Counted from the stretch's first letter, positions 1-7,567 are shown. The stretch is DNA of 41,920 nucleotides from Hymenobacter rubidus (GCF_016734815.1 NZ_JAERQF010000042.1:1-41920); one strand, 5' to 3'. The notes: generated by a model from the sequence alone, not told the origin. Translations and numbers: made by a program.

Positions 1-1215
1 AGCGGCACCACCAACCCCAGCGTGGTGCTGGGCGCGGGGGCTTCGGCCGGCACGTTTAGCTCGACCACGGGCCTGACGCTGAACGCCACGACGGGCGCCA
101 TTACGCTGGCTTCGTCCACGCCCGGCACCTACACCGTGACCAACACGGTGACGGGCGCGTGCGGCAGTTCGGCCACCACCACGGTGACCATCACAGCGGC
201 GCCGGTAGCCAGCTTCAGCTACGGCACTGCTGCTACTTACTGCGTGAGCGGCACCACCAACCCCAGCGTGGTGCTGGGCGCGGGGGCTTCGGCCGGCACG
301 TTTAGCTCGACCACGGGCCTGACCATTAACGCCACGACCGGCGCCATTACGCTGGCTTCGTCCACGCCCGGCACCTACACCGTGACCAACACGGTGGCAG
401 CCGCCAACGGCTGCGCCGCCGTCACGGCCACTTCGACCGTGACCATCACGGCAGCGCCGGTGGCCGCCTTCACCTACCCGGCCACGACCATCTGCGCCGG
501 GCAAACCGCCACGGTGACGCCCACGCTCGGCGCGGGCGCCACGGCCGGCACGTTTACTTCCACCACGGGCCTGACCATTAACGCCACGACCGGCGTTATC
601 TCGCCCTCGACCTCCACGGCCGGCACCTACACCGTGACCAACACCATCGCGGCCGCCAACGGCTGCGCTGCGGTCACGGCCACGGCCACGGTCACCATCA
701 ACGCCCTGCCCGCCACCCCGACCGTCACCGTGAGCTACCCCGCCCCCGGCACGGCCCTGCTCACCAGCAGCGTGGCTCCGGCCGGCACCACCTACCAGTG
801 GTACCTGGGCGGCACCACGCCCATTCCTGGCGCGACTGGCCAGACCTACACGGCCAACGGCGCCACAGCTCCGGGGTCCTACACCGTGCGCTTTACCAAC
901 ACGGCTACCGGTTGTCAGTCGGCGGCTTCTGCCCCTGCAACGGTAACGGCCTCGGCTAAGCCGCTGGCCGGCGCGTCGTTGCGCCTGTTCCCCAACCCGA
1001 CCACAGACGGCAAGCTCACGCTCCAGCTCAGCGGCTACACCAACGCCGTGCAGCTGACCGTGTTCGACGCCCTGGGCCGGGTTGTGCTCACCAAACAGGT
1101 GGCCGCCGGGCAGACCGAAACCCAGCTCGACCTCTCGGGCCAGGCGACCGGCGTCTACCTCATGCGCGCCACCTCCAACGGCGGAACGGATATCCGCCGC
1201 ATCGTGCGCGAGTAG
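1..1215 (+). CDS. T9SS type A sorting domain surface protein with tandem repeats (C-terminal part)
   Basis: This is the last 404 residues of a secreted protein whose start lies outside the window; frame 1 is open from the first base. It is built from 82-residue repeats of Ig/PKD-like character (ending in PGTYTVTNT..TVTIT): bases 1-148 and 247-394 are nearly identical and a third, more diverged unit follows from about base 490. A further Ig-like segment (TYQWYLGG, around residue 265) leads into a C-terminal domain from about residue 327 (LRLFPNPTTDGKL ... GVYLMRATSNGG), the type A signal recognised by the Bacteroidota type IX secretion system. Such proteins are exported and anchored on or released from the cell surface. 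The role is probably adhesive or structural, but no enzymatic domain is visible in this fragment. A strong terminator follows the stop codon. Confidence 0.9.
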   Translation, partial: SGTTNPSVVLGAGASAGTFSSTTGLTLNATTGAITLASSTPGTYTVTNTVTGACGSSATTTVTITAAPVASFSYGTAATYCVSGTTNPSVVLGAGASAGTFSSTTGLTINATTGAITLASSTPGTYTVTNTVAAANGCAAVTATSTVTITAAPVAAFTYPATTICAGQTATVTPTLGAGATAGTFTSTTGLTINATTGVISPSTSTAGTYTVTNTIAAANGCAAVTATATVTINALPATPTVTVSYPAPGTALLTSSVAPAGTTYQWYLGGTTPIPGATGQTYTANGATAPGSYTVRFTNTATGCQSAASAPATVTASAKPLAGASLRLFPNPTTDGKLTLQLSGYTNAVQLTVFDALGRVVLTKQVAAGQTETQLDLSGQATGVYLMRATSNGGTDIRRIVRE

Positions 1216-1227
1216 CGCTTGCCCACT

Positions 1228-1267
1228 AAAAAGCCCCGCTGGCGATGCCAGCGGGGCTTTTTGTTTT
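1228..1267. terminator. Bidirectional rho-independent terminator
   Basis: A 12-bp perfect stem (AGCCCCGCTGGC / GCCAGCGGGGCT, loop GAT) is flanked by A5 on the left and T5 on the right. It sits between two convergent genes, so it can stop transcription from both sides. Confidence 0.9.
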
Positions 1268-1276
1268 TAGGATAGT

Positions 1277-2179
1277 TTAGACTTCCGTGTCGGGCAAAAT
1301 ATTCACGTCCTGCACCAGCACCAGGTTCTCGATTTCCTTGCCGCGCTTGGTGGCGGCCAGGCCGCCGAGGGCCGTTTCCTTGTAGCGGGTTTCCATGGAC
1401 TGGCCCACTTCGCCGAGGGCGGCCACGCACTGGTCAACGGGAATCACCGGGTCGATGCCCGCAATGGCAATCTGGGCCGAGCTGAAGGCGATGGCGGCGG
1501 CTGAGGCGTTGCGCACCACGCAGGGTACCTCCACCAGCCCGGCCACGGGGTCGCATATCAGCCCCAGCATGCACTGAATGGTGACGGCCACGGCGGCAAA
1601 CACCTGCTCCACGGGCCCGCCCAGGCAGTACACAATGGCGCCGCTGCCCATGGCCGCCGCCGAGCCGGTTTCGGCCTGGCAGCCGCCCACGGCGCCGGCC
1701 AGGGAAGCATTCTGCTCGATGATGAGGGCGATGCCGGCCGCCACGAGCAGGCCTTCCAGAACCTGGCGGTCGGTTAACTTGTGCAAGTCCTGAAGCGTGA
1801 CCAGCACGCCGGGCAGGATGCCGGAGGCGCCGGCCGTGGGCGCGGCCACCACGCGGCCCATGCAGGAGTTCACCTCCTTGGCCCCCAGGGCGCGGGTGAT
1901 GAGTTGCTTGAACTCGGGCGAGAGGACGGTGACGGGGGAGGCGGCAATTTTCTTGGCCCCGTTGTTTATCATGCCCGAGCGCGAGGTCATGTCGCCGGTC
2001 AGGCCTTCCTTCACGGCGTCGCGCATCACGTCGTAGGCCCGTTGCAGGCCGGCCCAGATTTCGTCCTCGGTACGGCCCTTCTGCTCAATTTCGTAGTCGA
2101 GCACGGGTTGGTGAAGCGGCTGGCCGGTGCTGGCGCAGTGCGCTTGCCAGGAGGCAAAATCGGTGAAGAGGAGCGACAT
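1277..2179 (-). CDS. sdaAA: L-serine dehydratase, iron-sulfur alpha subunit
   Basis: This gene encodes a 300-residue cytosolic enzyme part that deaminates L-serine to pyruvate and ammonia using a [4Fe-4S] cluster. Family motifs are visible in order: RSGMINNGAKKI, MGRVVAAPTAGASGILPG, GCQAETGSAAAMGSG and CDPVAGLVEVPCVVRNA. The cysteines in GCQAETG, CDPVAG and PCVVRN are the expected cluster ligands. The ATG at 2179 (MSLLFTDFASW) was chosen because upstream in-frame sequence looks non-coding; a possible -7 box TACGTTTA (2210-2217) lies about 30 bp ahead of it. Many homologues carry a separate or fused beta domain; none is seen here, so a partner subunit would be elsewhere, or this is an alpha-only form as is common in Bacteroidota. 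Confidence 0.9.
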   Translation of the reverse strand: MSLLFTDFASWQAHCASTGQPLHQPVLDYEIEQKGRTEDEIWAGLQRAYDVMRDAVKEGLTGDMTSRSGMINNGAKKIAASPVTVLSPEFKQLITRALGAKEVNSCMGRVVAAPTAGASGILPGVLVTLQDLHKLTDRQVLEGLLVAAGIALIIEQNASLAGAVGGCQAETGSAAAMGSGAIVYCLGGPVEQVFAAVAVTIQCMLGLICDPVAGLVEVPCVVRNASAAAIAFSSAQIAIAGIDPVIPVDQCVAALGEVGQSMETRYKETALGGLAATKRGKEIENLVLVQDVNILPDTEV

Positions 2180-2307
2180 GGTGGGTGGGAAGGAGACGAC
2201 GGGGAAGAGTAAACGTAAAGCCCCGGCCAAAGGTGTCTTTGACCAGGGCTTAAAGCTACGGGATTGCAGAACGAGTACCCCGAATTTCCAATTCGGCCCG
2301 TGCAGCT

Positions 2308-2454
2308 TAGAGCGGTTTCGGGGTCGCTATATAGTAGCGCGAACTTTGTAGTTCGCGTACCCCGCGCCGTCCGGGTGTCGTTCGGGTACGCGAACTACAA
2401 AGTTCGCGCTACTGCTGTTGCTCCGGACTATACACTGATGCAGAAACCGCTCTA
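2308..2454. repeat. REPIN-like palindromic element, family A, copy 1 (long form)
   Basis: The outer arms are TAGAGCGGTTTC (2308-2319) and its exact reverse complement (2443-2454). Inside them are two inverted REP-like units, each a GTAG foot followed by a hairpin with stem CGCGAACT / AGTTCGCG and loop TTGT, separated by about 20 bp. The right-hand end supplies the TAG stop codon of msrB. Related copies are at 7456-7567, 24327-24409 and 41629-41798. Confidence 0.9.
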
Positions 2455-2907
2455 GACCGGCGCGCTTTCCGTCACCAGCTTGATGCTGGCCGAATTGATG
2501 CACAGACGCAGGCCACTGGGCGCCGGGCCATCGGGGAACACATGGCCCTGGTGGGCGTCGCACACGTTGCAGAGCACCTCCACGCGCACCATGCCGTAGC
2601 TGGTGTCCTTCTTGTAGCGAATGGCGCTTTCATCGACGGGCTGCGTGAACGAGGGCCAGCCGGTGCCCGACTCGAACTTGGTGCGCGAGTCGTAGAGCGG
2701 GGTGCCGCAGCACACGCAGGCGTAGAGGCCGGCCTCGTGGGCTTCGCAATACTCGCCGGTGAAAGCGCGCTCGGTGCCGTGCTCGCGGGTGACGTGGTAC
2801 TGCTCGGGCGTGAGCTGGGCCCGCCACTCAGCGGGCGTTTTCTCCACGCGGTGGGGCGCGGGAGTGGGGTGGTTGGCGAGGCGGATGACGTCGTTCCAGG
2901 TTTGCAT
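2452..2907 (-). CDS. msrB: Peptide-methionine (R)-S-oxide reductase MsrB
   Basis: A 151-residue repair enzyme that reduces the R epimer of methionine sulfoxide in proteins. Two CxxC pairs (CVCC around residue 75 and CNVC around residue 122) form the structural zinc site. The SelR/MsrB fold is marked by FESGTGWPSF and GHVFPDGPAPSGLRLCINSASI, in which the cysteine of RLCINS is the catalytic residue. The sequence has no signal peptide, so it should act in the cytoplasm. The stop codon TAG (2452-2454) coincides with the outermost three bases of the family A palindrome, so the C-terminus of the protein is set by the element. A TACCTTTC box just five bases upstream of the ATG suggests a leaderless or nearly leaderless mRNA. 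Confidence 0.95.
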   Translation of the reverse strand: MQTWNDVIRLANHPTPAPHRVEKTPAEWRAQLTPEQYHVTREHGTERAFTGEYCEAHEAGLYACVCCGTPLYDSRTKFESGTGWPSFTQPVDESAIRYKKDTSYGMVRVEVLCNVCDAHQGHVFPDGPAPSGLRLCINSASIKLVTESAPV

Positions 2908-2911
2908 ATCG

Positions 2912-2919
2912 GAAAGGTA
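2912..2919 (-). promoter_or_regulatory. Candidate -7 box of msrB (TACCTTTC)
   Basis: It matches the Bacteroidota -7 consensus TAnnTTTG at seven of eight positions and ends 4 bp before the ATG at 2907, placing transcription start at or next to the start codon. No clear -33 TTTG was identified. Confidence 0.4.
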
Positions 2920-3011
2920 AATGGAAGAAACTAGCGAGGAATAAGCTAAACGCGACCGGAGCCGGGAGGTTTAACCGTTGGCGAAGGATAGACGCCGCCC
3001 CGCGGCCGTCC

Positions 3012-3551
3012 TTACAGCAGCCCCTGCAGCAACGCCAGCCCGGCCGGCCACTCGCCGTAGCCGCTGTAGGTGTTGATGTGGCCGGCCTCGCCGATGTCAA
3101 CCAGCTCGCTGCCCCAGGCGGCGGCAATCTGCTGGTAGCGGGCGGAGGTTGTCCAGTCGTCTTTCTGGCTCGCTACCACGATGCTGGGGAAGGGCAGCCG
3201 CTTCATGGGCATGGGCCCAAACCCCTCGATGCCATACGCTGCAAAACGGGGCGTATCGGCGTCGGGCGGCGCCACCAGCAGGGCCCCTTTGATGCGGCGG
3301 CCGTACTGCTCAACCCAGTGCGCAATGGTGACGCACCCCAGGCTGTGGGCTACCAGCACCACCCGGTTCAGGTCTTCGCCGGTCAGGGCCTGCTCCAGGG
3401 TGTCGACCCATTCCTGCCGGTCGGGCCGTTGCCACTCGCGCTGCTCGATGCGCGTAAAATCAGGATTCAAGCGTTCGAAATAGGTTTGCCAATGGCCGGG
3501 GCCGGAGTTGCCCATGCCGGGCACGATGAAGACGCGGGTTGTTTCTTGCAT
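3012..3551 (-). CDS. RBBP9/YdeN family alpha/beta serine hydrolase
   Basis: A 179-residue compact alpha/beta hydrolase of the RBBP9/YdeN group, whose substrates are mostly unknown. The N-terminus VFIVPGMGNSGPGHWQTYFE carries the family GxGNSGxxHWQ signature. The nucleophile elbow is VLVAHSLGCV (Ser near residue 75), an acidic loop lies in APPDADT, and the catalytic His is in EAGHINTYSGYGEW near the C-terminus, so the triad looks intact. There is no signal peptide. The ATG at 3551 (MQETTRVFIVPG) is preferred to an upstream start because a perfect -7 box (TACTTTTG) ends three bases before it. It is divergent from nnr with only 35 bp between the two start codons. Confidence 0.88.
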   Translation of the reverse strand: MQETTRVFIVPGMGNSGPGHWQTYFERLNPDFTRIEQREWQRPDRQEWVDTLEQALTGEDLNRVVLVAHSLGCVTIAHWVEQYGRRIKGALLVAPPDADTPRFAAYGIEGFGPMPMKRLPFPSIVVASQKDDWTTSARYQQIAAAWGSELVDIGEAGHINTYSGYGEWPAGLALLQGLL

Positions 3552-3554
3552 ACT

Positions 3555-3568
3555 CAAAAGTAGCTTTC
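3555..3568. promoter_or_regulatory. Overlapping divergent -7 boxes
   Basis: On the minus strand CAAAAGTA (3555-3562) reads TACTTTTG, a perfect TAnnTTTG box for the RBBP9-type hydrolase. On the plus strand TAGCTTTC (3561-3568) is a near match for nnr. The two boxes share bases 3561-3562 in a 35-bp intergenic gap. Confidence 0.45.
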
Positions 3569-3586
3569 CCGCCCTTTCCATCCGCT

Positions 3587-5113
3587 ATGAAAATCTTGTC
3601 CGCCGCCCAGACCCGCCAGCTCGACCAAGCCACCATCGCCGAGCAACACCTCCTTTCGGTGGAGCTGATGGAGCGCGCCGCCCAAGCGTTTGCCCGGTGG
3701 TTCTCTAGTCGCTTCAGCACTGCGGAAGCTGGCGAAATCATGGTATTATGCGGCCCCGGCAACAACGGCGGCGACGGCCTGGCCATTGCCCGGCTGCTGC
3801 TGCAAGCCGGCTACGCGGTGTGCGTGGCCCTGCTGCCGGCCGCGCAACACTCGCCCGACTGGACCTACAACCGCCAGCGGCTCCCCAAAGCCGTGCCTGT
3901 TGCCGACCTGGCCCCCACCACGCTGCCGGACCTAGCCGCCGGCAGCGTGGTCATCGACGCGCTGTTTGGTACCGGGCTGAGCCAGCCGCTGGCGGGGGTG
4001 GCGGCCGCCGTGGTGCAGCACCTGAACGAAGCCAATGCCCGCGTTATTGCCGTGGACCTGCCCAGCGGCCTGTTTGCCGATGCTCCTCAGCCGGCCGATA
4101 GCCCGGTGGTGCACGCCCGGCACACCGTCAGCTTCGGGCTGCCCAAGCTGGCTTTTCTGCTGCCGCAAAACGCCGAATTCGTGGGCGAATGGCAGGTGGA
4201 AGACGTCGGCCTGAGTGCCCAATTCATTGCCGACGCTCCTACTTCGTGGCACTACACCGACGCCGCCACGGTGGCCGGGACCCTGCCGGCCCGCCCCAAG
4301 TTCAGCCACAAGGGCACGTTTGGGCACGCGCTGCTGCTGGCCGGCAGCCGGGGCAAGATGGGCGCGGCCGTGCTTTCGGCGGGGGCCTGCCTGCGCAGCG
4401 GCGTGGGCCTGCTCACGGCCCACATTCCGGGCTGCGGCTACGACATCTTCCAAACCAGCCAGCCCGAAGCCATGTGCCTGACTGATAAGGAAGCCGATTT
4501 TATCAGCGAATTGCCGGCTTTGACACCGTACCAGGCCGTGGGCATCGGACCGGGGCTGGGGCAGCATGCGGCTAGCCTGTCGGTGCTGCGCAAGCTGCTA
4601 AAAGCCGCAACCGAGCCCATTGCAAAGCGCCCGCACCCCCTGCCGCTGGTCGTCGATGCCGACGCGCTGAACCTGCTGGGCCAGCACCGCGAGCTCCTGA
4701 AGCTGCTGCCCGAAAACACGGTGCTCACGCCCCACCCCAAAGAATTTGAGCGCCTCACCGAGCCGGCCCGCGACGACTACCACCGCCTGGACCTGCTGCG
4801 CGACTTCGCCCGCCAATACCGCTGCCTGGTGGTGCTCAAAGGAGCCTATACCTGCTTGGCCACCCCCACCGGCGACCTGCACTTCAACAGCACCGGCAAC
4901 GCCGGCATGGCCACCGGCGGCAGCGGCGACGTGCTCACCGGTGTGCTGCTGGCCCTGCGCGCCCACGCCCAGCTCCCCGCCTTCGAAGCCGTGCGGCTGG
5001 GCGTGTATGCCCACGGCCACGCCGGCGACCTGGCTGCCGCGCAAACCGGGCAGGCCGGGCTGGTGGCGGGGGATATTGTGCGGCACATCGGGCCAGCTTT
5101 GGCTGAATTGTAG
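3587..5113 (+). CDS. nnr: Bifunctional NAD(P)H-hydrate epimerase / ADP-dependent dehydratase
   Basis: A 508-residue metabolite-repair enzyme that restores damaged NAD(P)H hydrates: the N-terminal YjeF_N domain epimerises the R form and the C-terminal kinase-like domain dehydrates the S form using ADP. The N domain shows VLCGPGNNGGDGLAIARLL (about residue 50), VIDALFGTGL and AVDLPSGL. The C domain shows HKGTFGHALLLAGSRGKMGA (about residue 240), VVDADALNLL, TVLTPHPKEFERL and NAGMATGGSGDVLTG, the last holding the catalytic Asp. Length is normal for the fused form. ATG 3587 starts the conserved MKILSAAQTRQLD. The TAG stop belongs to a GTAG-footed palindrome shared with the convergent gene downstream. 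Confidence 0.95.
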   Translation: MKILSAAQTRQLDQATIAEQHLLSVELMERAAQAFARWFSSRFSTAEAGEIMVLCGPGNNGGDGLAIARLLLQAGYAVCVALLPAAQHSPDWTYNRQRLPKAVPVADLAPTTLPDLAAGSVVIDALFGTGLSQPLAGVAAAVVQHLNEANARVIAVDLPSGLFADAPQPADSPVVHARHTVSFGLPKLAFLLPQNAEFVGEWQVEDVGLSAQFIADAPTSWHYTDAATVAGTLPARPKFSHKGTFGHALLLAGSRGKMGAAVLSAGACLRSGVGLLTAHIPGCGYDIFQTSQPEAMCLTDKEADFISELPALTPYQAVGIGPGLGQHAASLSVLRKLLKAATEPIAKRPHPLPLVVDADALNLLGQHRELLKLLPENTVLTPHPKEFERLTEPARDDYHRLDLLRDFARQYRCLVVLKGAYTCLATPTGDLHFNSTGNAGMATGGSGDVLTGVLLALRAHAQLPAFEAVRLGVYAHGHAGDLAAAQTGQAGLVAGDIVRHIGPALAEL

Positions 5114-5137
5114 GGACGGGGCAGGCACCGCCCCTAC
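5110..5137. repeat. GTAG-footed palindrome, family D, copy 1 (single hairpin)
   Basis: An inverted repeat from GTAGGGACGG to CCGCCCCTAC lies between two convergent genes. Each end carries GTAG read outward-in, and both TAGs are used as stop codons: 5111-5113 for nnr and 5134-5136 for the UbiA-like gene. It may also work as a shared transcription terminator, though no U-tract is present. The longer relative is at 15626-15707. Confidence 0.8.
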
Positions 5138-6009
5138 AGAAAATACAGCGCGGCTGGCACCAGCAGCACCCCATCGGCCAACAGGGCAAAAAAGTAGTCG
5201 CTCCGGTATTCTTGGGCCAGCAGGATGACCGAGGCTGCCGATAGCCCGGTGAGCGCCAGCCCCACATGCGGCACGCCGCGCTCCAGGCCCAGCAGCATGG
5301 CCCCGGCCAGAAACGCCAGCGCCACCGCCTTGGCCCCGGCCGCCCCCAGCACCACCGGGAAAGTGCGGGTGCCCGCCGCCCGGTCGCGGCTCAGGTCGCG
5401 GACATCAAACACAATGGCCAAGGACAGCACCAGGCAAAACCGCTGGGCCAGCAGGGCGGTGGCTTCGGCCAGGGGGCGGTGCCGGGCCAGCGTGGGCAGC
5501 CCCACCGTGATGGCCGACCACACGCCCGCAATCAGAAATATCTTGAGCAAGGGCACTTCCCGCAAGGCGCGGCGCTGCCCGCGCCAGCGGCCCAGCGGCC
5601 AGGAGTAGAGCAGCGCCAGCGCCGCCAGTGGCAGCAGGGCGGGCAGGTAGCGCCACCAGCCATCGGCCAGAAACAGCACCCCGGCCACCGCCGCCGAGCC
5701 CGCCGCCAGCCCCGCCAGCCCCCGCCGGTGCCGCTGCTGCCAGGCCTTGCGCCCCGAAGTGCCGGCCGGCTGCCGGTGCTTGAAAGGCAGCACCGCGTCG
5801 AGGTTGTAGACGAGCAAAGTGGCGGCAAACACCAGCGCCACCACCCGATAGCCCACCGCGCCGGCCGCCGGGCCCTGCCGGAAGGTGGCCGCCGTTTGGG
5901 CGGCGGCGGCCCCGGCCAGCCACCCGCTGCTGTAAAGCAGAGCATCGAGCCCGCGCCTCAACAGGGACGGACGGGGCGCTGCGGACAAGGTTTCGGGGCG
6001 GCCGGGCAT
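5134..6009 (-). CDS. UbiA-like prenyltransferase family membrane protein
   Basis: A 291-residue integral membrane protein with about eight hydrophobic segments. The second Asp-rich motif of the UbiA superfamily is clear (DVRDLSRDRAAGTRTFPVVL, about residue 205), followed by the usual glycine/alanine-rich helix. The first motif, normally NDxxDxxxD, is degenerate (VYNLDAVLPFKHR), so metal-diphosphate binding may be altered. Members of this superfamily attach prenyl chains to aromatic acceptors such as quinone precursors, but this Bacteroidota subgroup has no assigned substrate and no quinone genes are nearby. Start at ATG 6009 is supported by a TACTTTCG box 4 bp upstream. The stop codon is part of the family D palindrome. 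Confidence 0.75.
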   Translation of the reverse strand: MPGRPETLSAAPRPSLLRRGLDALLYSSGWLAGAAAAQTAATFRQGPAAGAVGYRVVALVFAATLLVYNLDAVLPFKHRQPAGTSGRKAWQQRHRRGLAGLAAGSAAVAGVLFLADGWWRYLPALLPLAALALLYSWPLGRWRGQRRALREVPLLKIFLIAGVWSAITVGLPTLARHRPLAEATALLAQRFCLVLSLAIVFDVRDLSRDRAAGTRTFPVVLGAAGAKAVALAFLAGAMLLGLERGVPHVGLALTGLSAASVILLAQEYRSDYFFALLADGVLLVPAALYFL

Positions 6010-6013
6010 TGGG

Positions 6014-6021
6014 CGAAAGTA
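6014..6021 (-). promoter_or_regulatory. Candidate -7 box of the UbiA-like gene (TACTTTCG)
   Basis: Seven of eight positions match TAnnTTTG and the box ends 4 bp before the ATG at 6009, again implying an almost leaderless transcript. Confidence 0.35.
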
Positions 6022-6048
6022 GCGCCAGCGGCGGGAATGTGGGCCACG

Positions 6049-6732
6049 CTATTTGCCGGTTTCGGCGTGGGAGGCATCCACGGGCTTGCTTTCGGGCGAG
6101 CCGTGCTGGCGCAGGAAAATGCTGAGCCCCACAATGCTCAGGATGCTGAGAAACTCGCTTTGCCAGTTCTGCAACGACTCAAACCAGAACCGCGACGTGC
6201 CCATGTACTCCAACGTACTGCTGGGGGCCTTGCCGTCGTGCACCTGCTCAATGCTGAACACCTCGGCCCCACCCTTGGCGTGCAGCCAAACCGAGGCCAG
6301 AAACAGCACGAAAAAGGCAATGCTGAGGGAGTTTCTATACAAGACCAGCACCCAGCCACCTTGCCGAACAGGCCAGGGCGCGTCCTTTTTGGACGTGTCA
6401 GGCTCGGCATCTACTTCCTCTTCTTCGTACAGCTTTTTCGACTCGGAGGAACCGCGCTGCCGCAGCCACACCGTGAGCAGCACGTACAGCGCCATTTGCA
6501 GGAACTCGCTTTCCCAGTTCTCGAACGTGGCTTCCAGGAAGTGGCCGGAGCGGAAGTACTGCGTGGCCGTAAGCGCGGCCAGGCCCATTTCCTTCAGGTC
6601 GTCGTTGTATTCGTGCCAGCCGGTCACGAACTGCCCGGCCAGCGAGAGCAGCACCAGCCCGGCAATGACGAGCAGCAAGCTGTTTTCGTATAAAAAACGC
6701 CAAAAAGGCGAAGCAGGACGCTGAATGGTCAT
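6049..6732 (-). CDS. DUF6766-like membrane protein with internal duplication
   Basis: A 227-residue membrane protein of unknown function. It contains the same pattern twice: a hydrophobic helix after FLYENSLLLVIAG or LYRNSLSIAFFVL, a loop, then an ENWESEFLQMALY / QNWQSEFLSILSI segment with a second helix ending in VWLRQRGSSESK / IFLRQHGSPESK. The halves are joined by a charged linker (YEEEEVDAEPDTSKKD, about residue 105), giving four membrane helices in total. This arrangement fits the DUF6766 family by memory of its members. No catalytic motif is visible and neighbours do not suggest a role. Confidence 0.8.
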   Translation of the reverse strand: MTIQRPASPFWRFLYENSLLLVIAGLVLLSLAGQFVTGWHEYNDDLKEMGLAALTATQYFRSGHFLEATFENWESEFLQMALYVLLTVWLRQRGSSESKKLYEEEEVDAEPDTSKKDAPWPVRQGGWVLVLYRNSLSIAFFVLFLASVWLHAKGGAEVFSIEQVHDGKAPSSTLEYMGTSRFWFESLQNWQSEFLSILSIVGLSIFLRQHGSPESKPVDASHAETGK

Positions 6733-6812
6733 GCTTCGCCTTTACGGAAATGACGGGCGAATGAGCCGCTTCGGCCGGCCCTACTGTCCGGCACGGCCTC
6801 ATCGCCAAACGA

Positions 6813-7370
6813 CTATTTTAGCACGGCTTCCTTGCCGAAGGTCTTTTCGTACAGCGTCACGCTGTCGTTGATGATGCGGTAGGCGTCTTCGCGGCCCATG
6901 AAGCGCTCCACCACCACGTGCTTGTTGTGCTCCAGAGCCTTGTAGTCTTCAAAGAAGCGGCGCATTTCGAGCAGCGTGTGCGGGGGCAGGTCGGAGATGT
7001 CGTTGTAGTGGTTCACGGAGATGTCGTGGGCAGCCACGGCAATGATTTTATCGTCCTCCTCGTCCTGGTCCACCATCTGCATCACGCCGATAACCTTGGC
7101 CTCTACTAGGCACATGGGCACGATGTCGACCGAGCAGAGCACCAGAATATCCAGCGGGTCCTTGTCGTCGCAATAGGTTTGGGGGATAAAGCCGTAGGCG
7201 GCGGGGTAGTGCACGGCCGAGAACAGCACGCGGTCGAGCTTCAGCAGGCCGCTGTCTTTGTCGAGCTCGTACTTGCCCTTGCTGCCTTTGGGGATTTCGA
7301 TGATGGATTGCACGATGGTGGGCGTTTCGTCGCCGCGCGATACATCGTGCCAGGGGTTAAAATGGGTCAT
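6813..7370 (-). CDS. ppa: Inorganic pyrophosphatase
   Basis: A 185-residue cytosolic family I soluble pyrophosphatase that hydrolyses PPi to phosphate and so drives biosynthetic reactions. The signature DDKDPLDILVLC (about residue 70) carries the metal-binding aspartates, and EIPKGSKGKYELDKDSGLLKLDR and YPAAYGFIPQTY are typical of the active site. The reading frame stays open far upstream through the palindrome at 7456-7567, but the conserved protein begins at MTHFNPWHDVS (ATG 7370), which is taken as the start. A perfect TAnnTTTG box (TATTTTTG) lies 40 bp upstream. Confidence 0.95.
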   Translation of the reverse strand: MTHFNPWHDVSRGDETPTIVQSIIEIPKGSKGKYELDKDSGLLKLDRVLFSAVHYPAAYGFIPQTYCDDKDPLDILVLCSVDIVPMCLVEAKVIGVMQMVDQDEEDDKIIAVAAHDISVNHYNDISDLPPHTLLEMRRFFEDYKALEHNKHVVVERFMGREDAYRIINDSVTLYEKTFGKEAVLK

Positions 7371-7409
7371 ATAAAAAATAAAACAAGTGCCTATCTGGCA
7401 GTTGGGGGT

Positions 7410-7417
7410 CAAAAATA
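7410..7417 (-). promoter_or_regulatory. Candidate -7 box of ppa (TATTTTTG)
   Basis: Perfect match to TAnnTTTG on the minus strand, which would give a leader of about 33 nt. No convincing -33 TTTG was found at the right distance. Confidence 0.4.
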
Positions 7418-7455
7418 CAAGGCAGTTGGGGAGTTTGGTACTAAAAGCCGGGCGA

Positions 7456-7567
7456 TAGTTAGTAGCGCGAACTTTGTAGTTCGCGTACCATAACGGCACC
7501 CGGACGGCGCAGAGACGGCGCAGAGACGGCGCAGGAACGCGAACTACAAAGTTCGCGCTACTAGCTA
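7456..7567. repeat. REPIN-like palindromic element, family A, copy 2
   Basis: Two inverted GTAG + CGCGAACT/AGTTCGCG hairpins flank a spacer that contains almost three tandem copies of an 11-bp unit (ACGGCGCAGAG, 7504-7534). The long outer arms of copies 1 and 4 are absent. The right end runs into the TAG stop codon of pafA (7565-7567). The left end is upstream of ppa. Confidence 0.9.

Noticed and set aside
5266..6693. 475-codon open frame on the plus strand opposite the UbiA-like and DUF6766-like genes
   Set aside because: It is GC-rich antisense of two well-supported genes, has no motif and is a common artefact of high GC content.
7504..7534. Short tandem repeats considered as a CRISPR or VNTR locus
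   Set aside because: Only about three 11-bp units without spacers, sitting in the middle of a family A element; no CRISPR array is present in the window.
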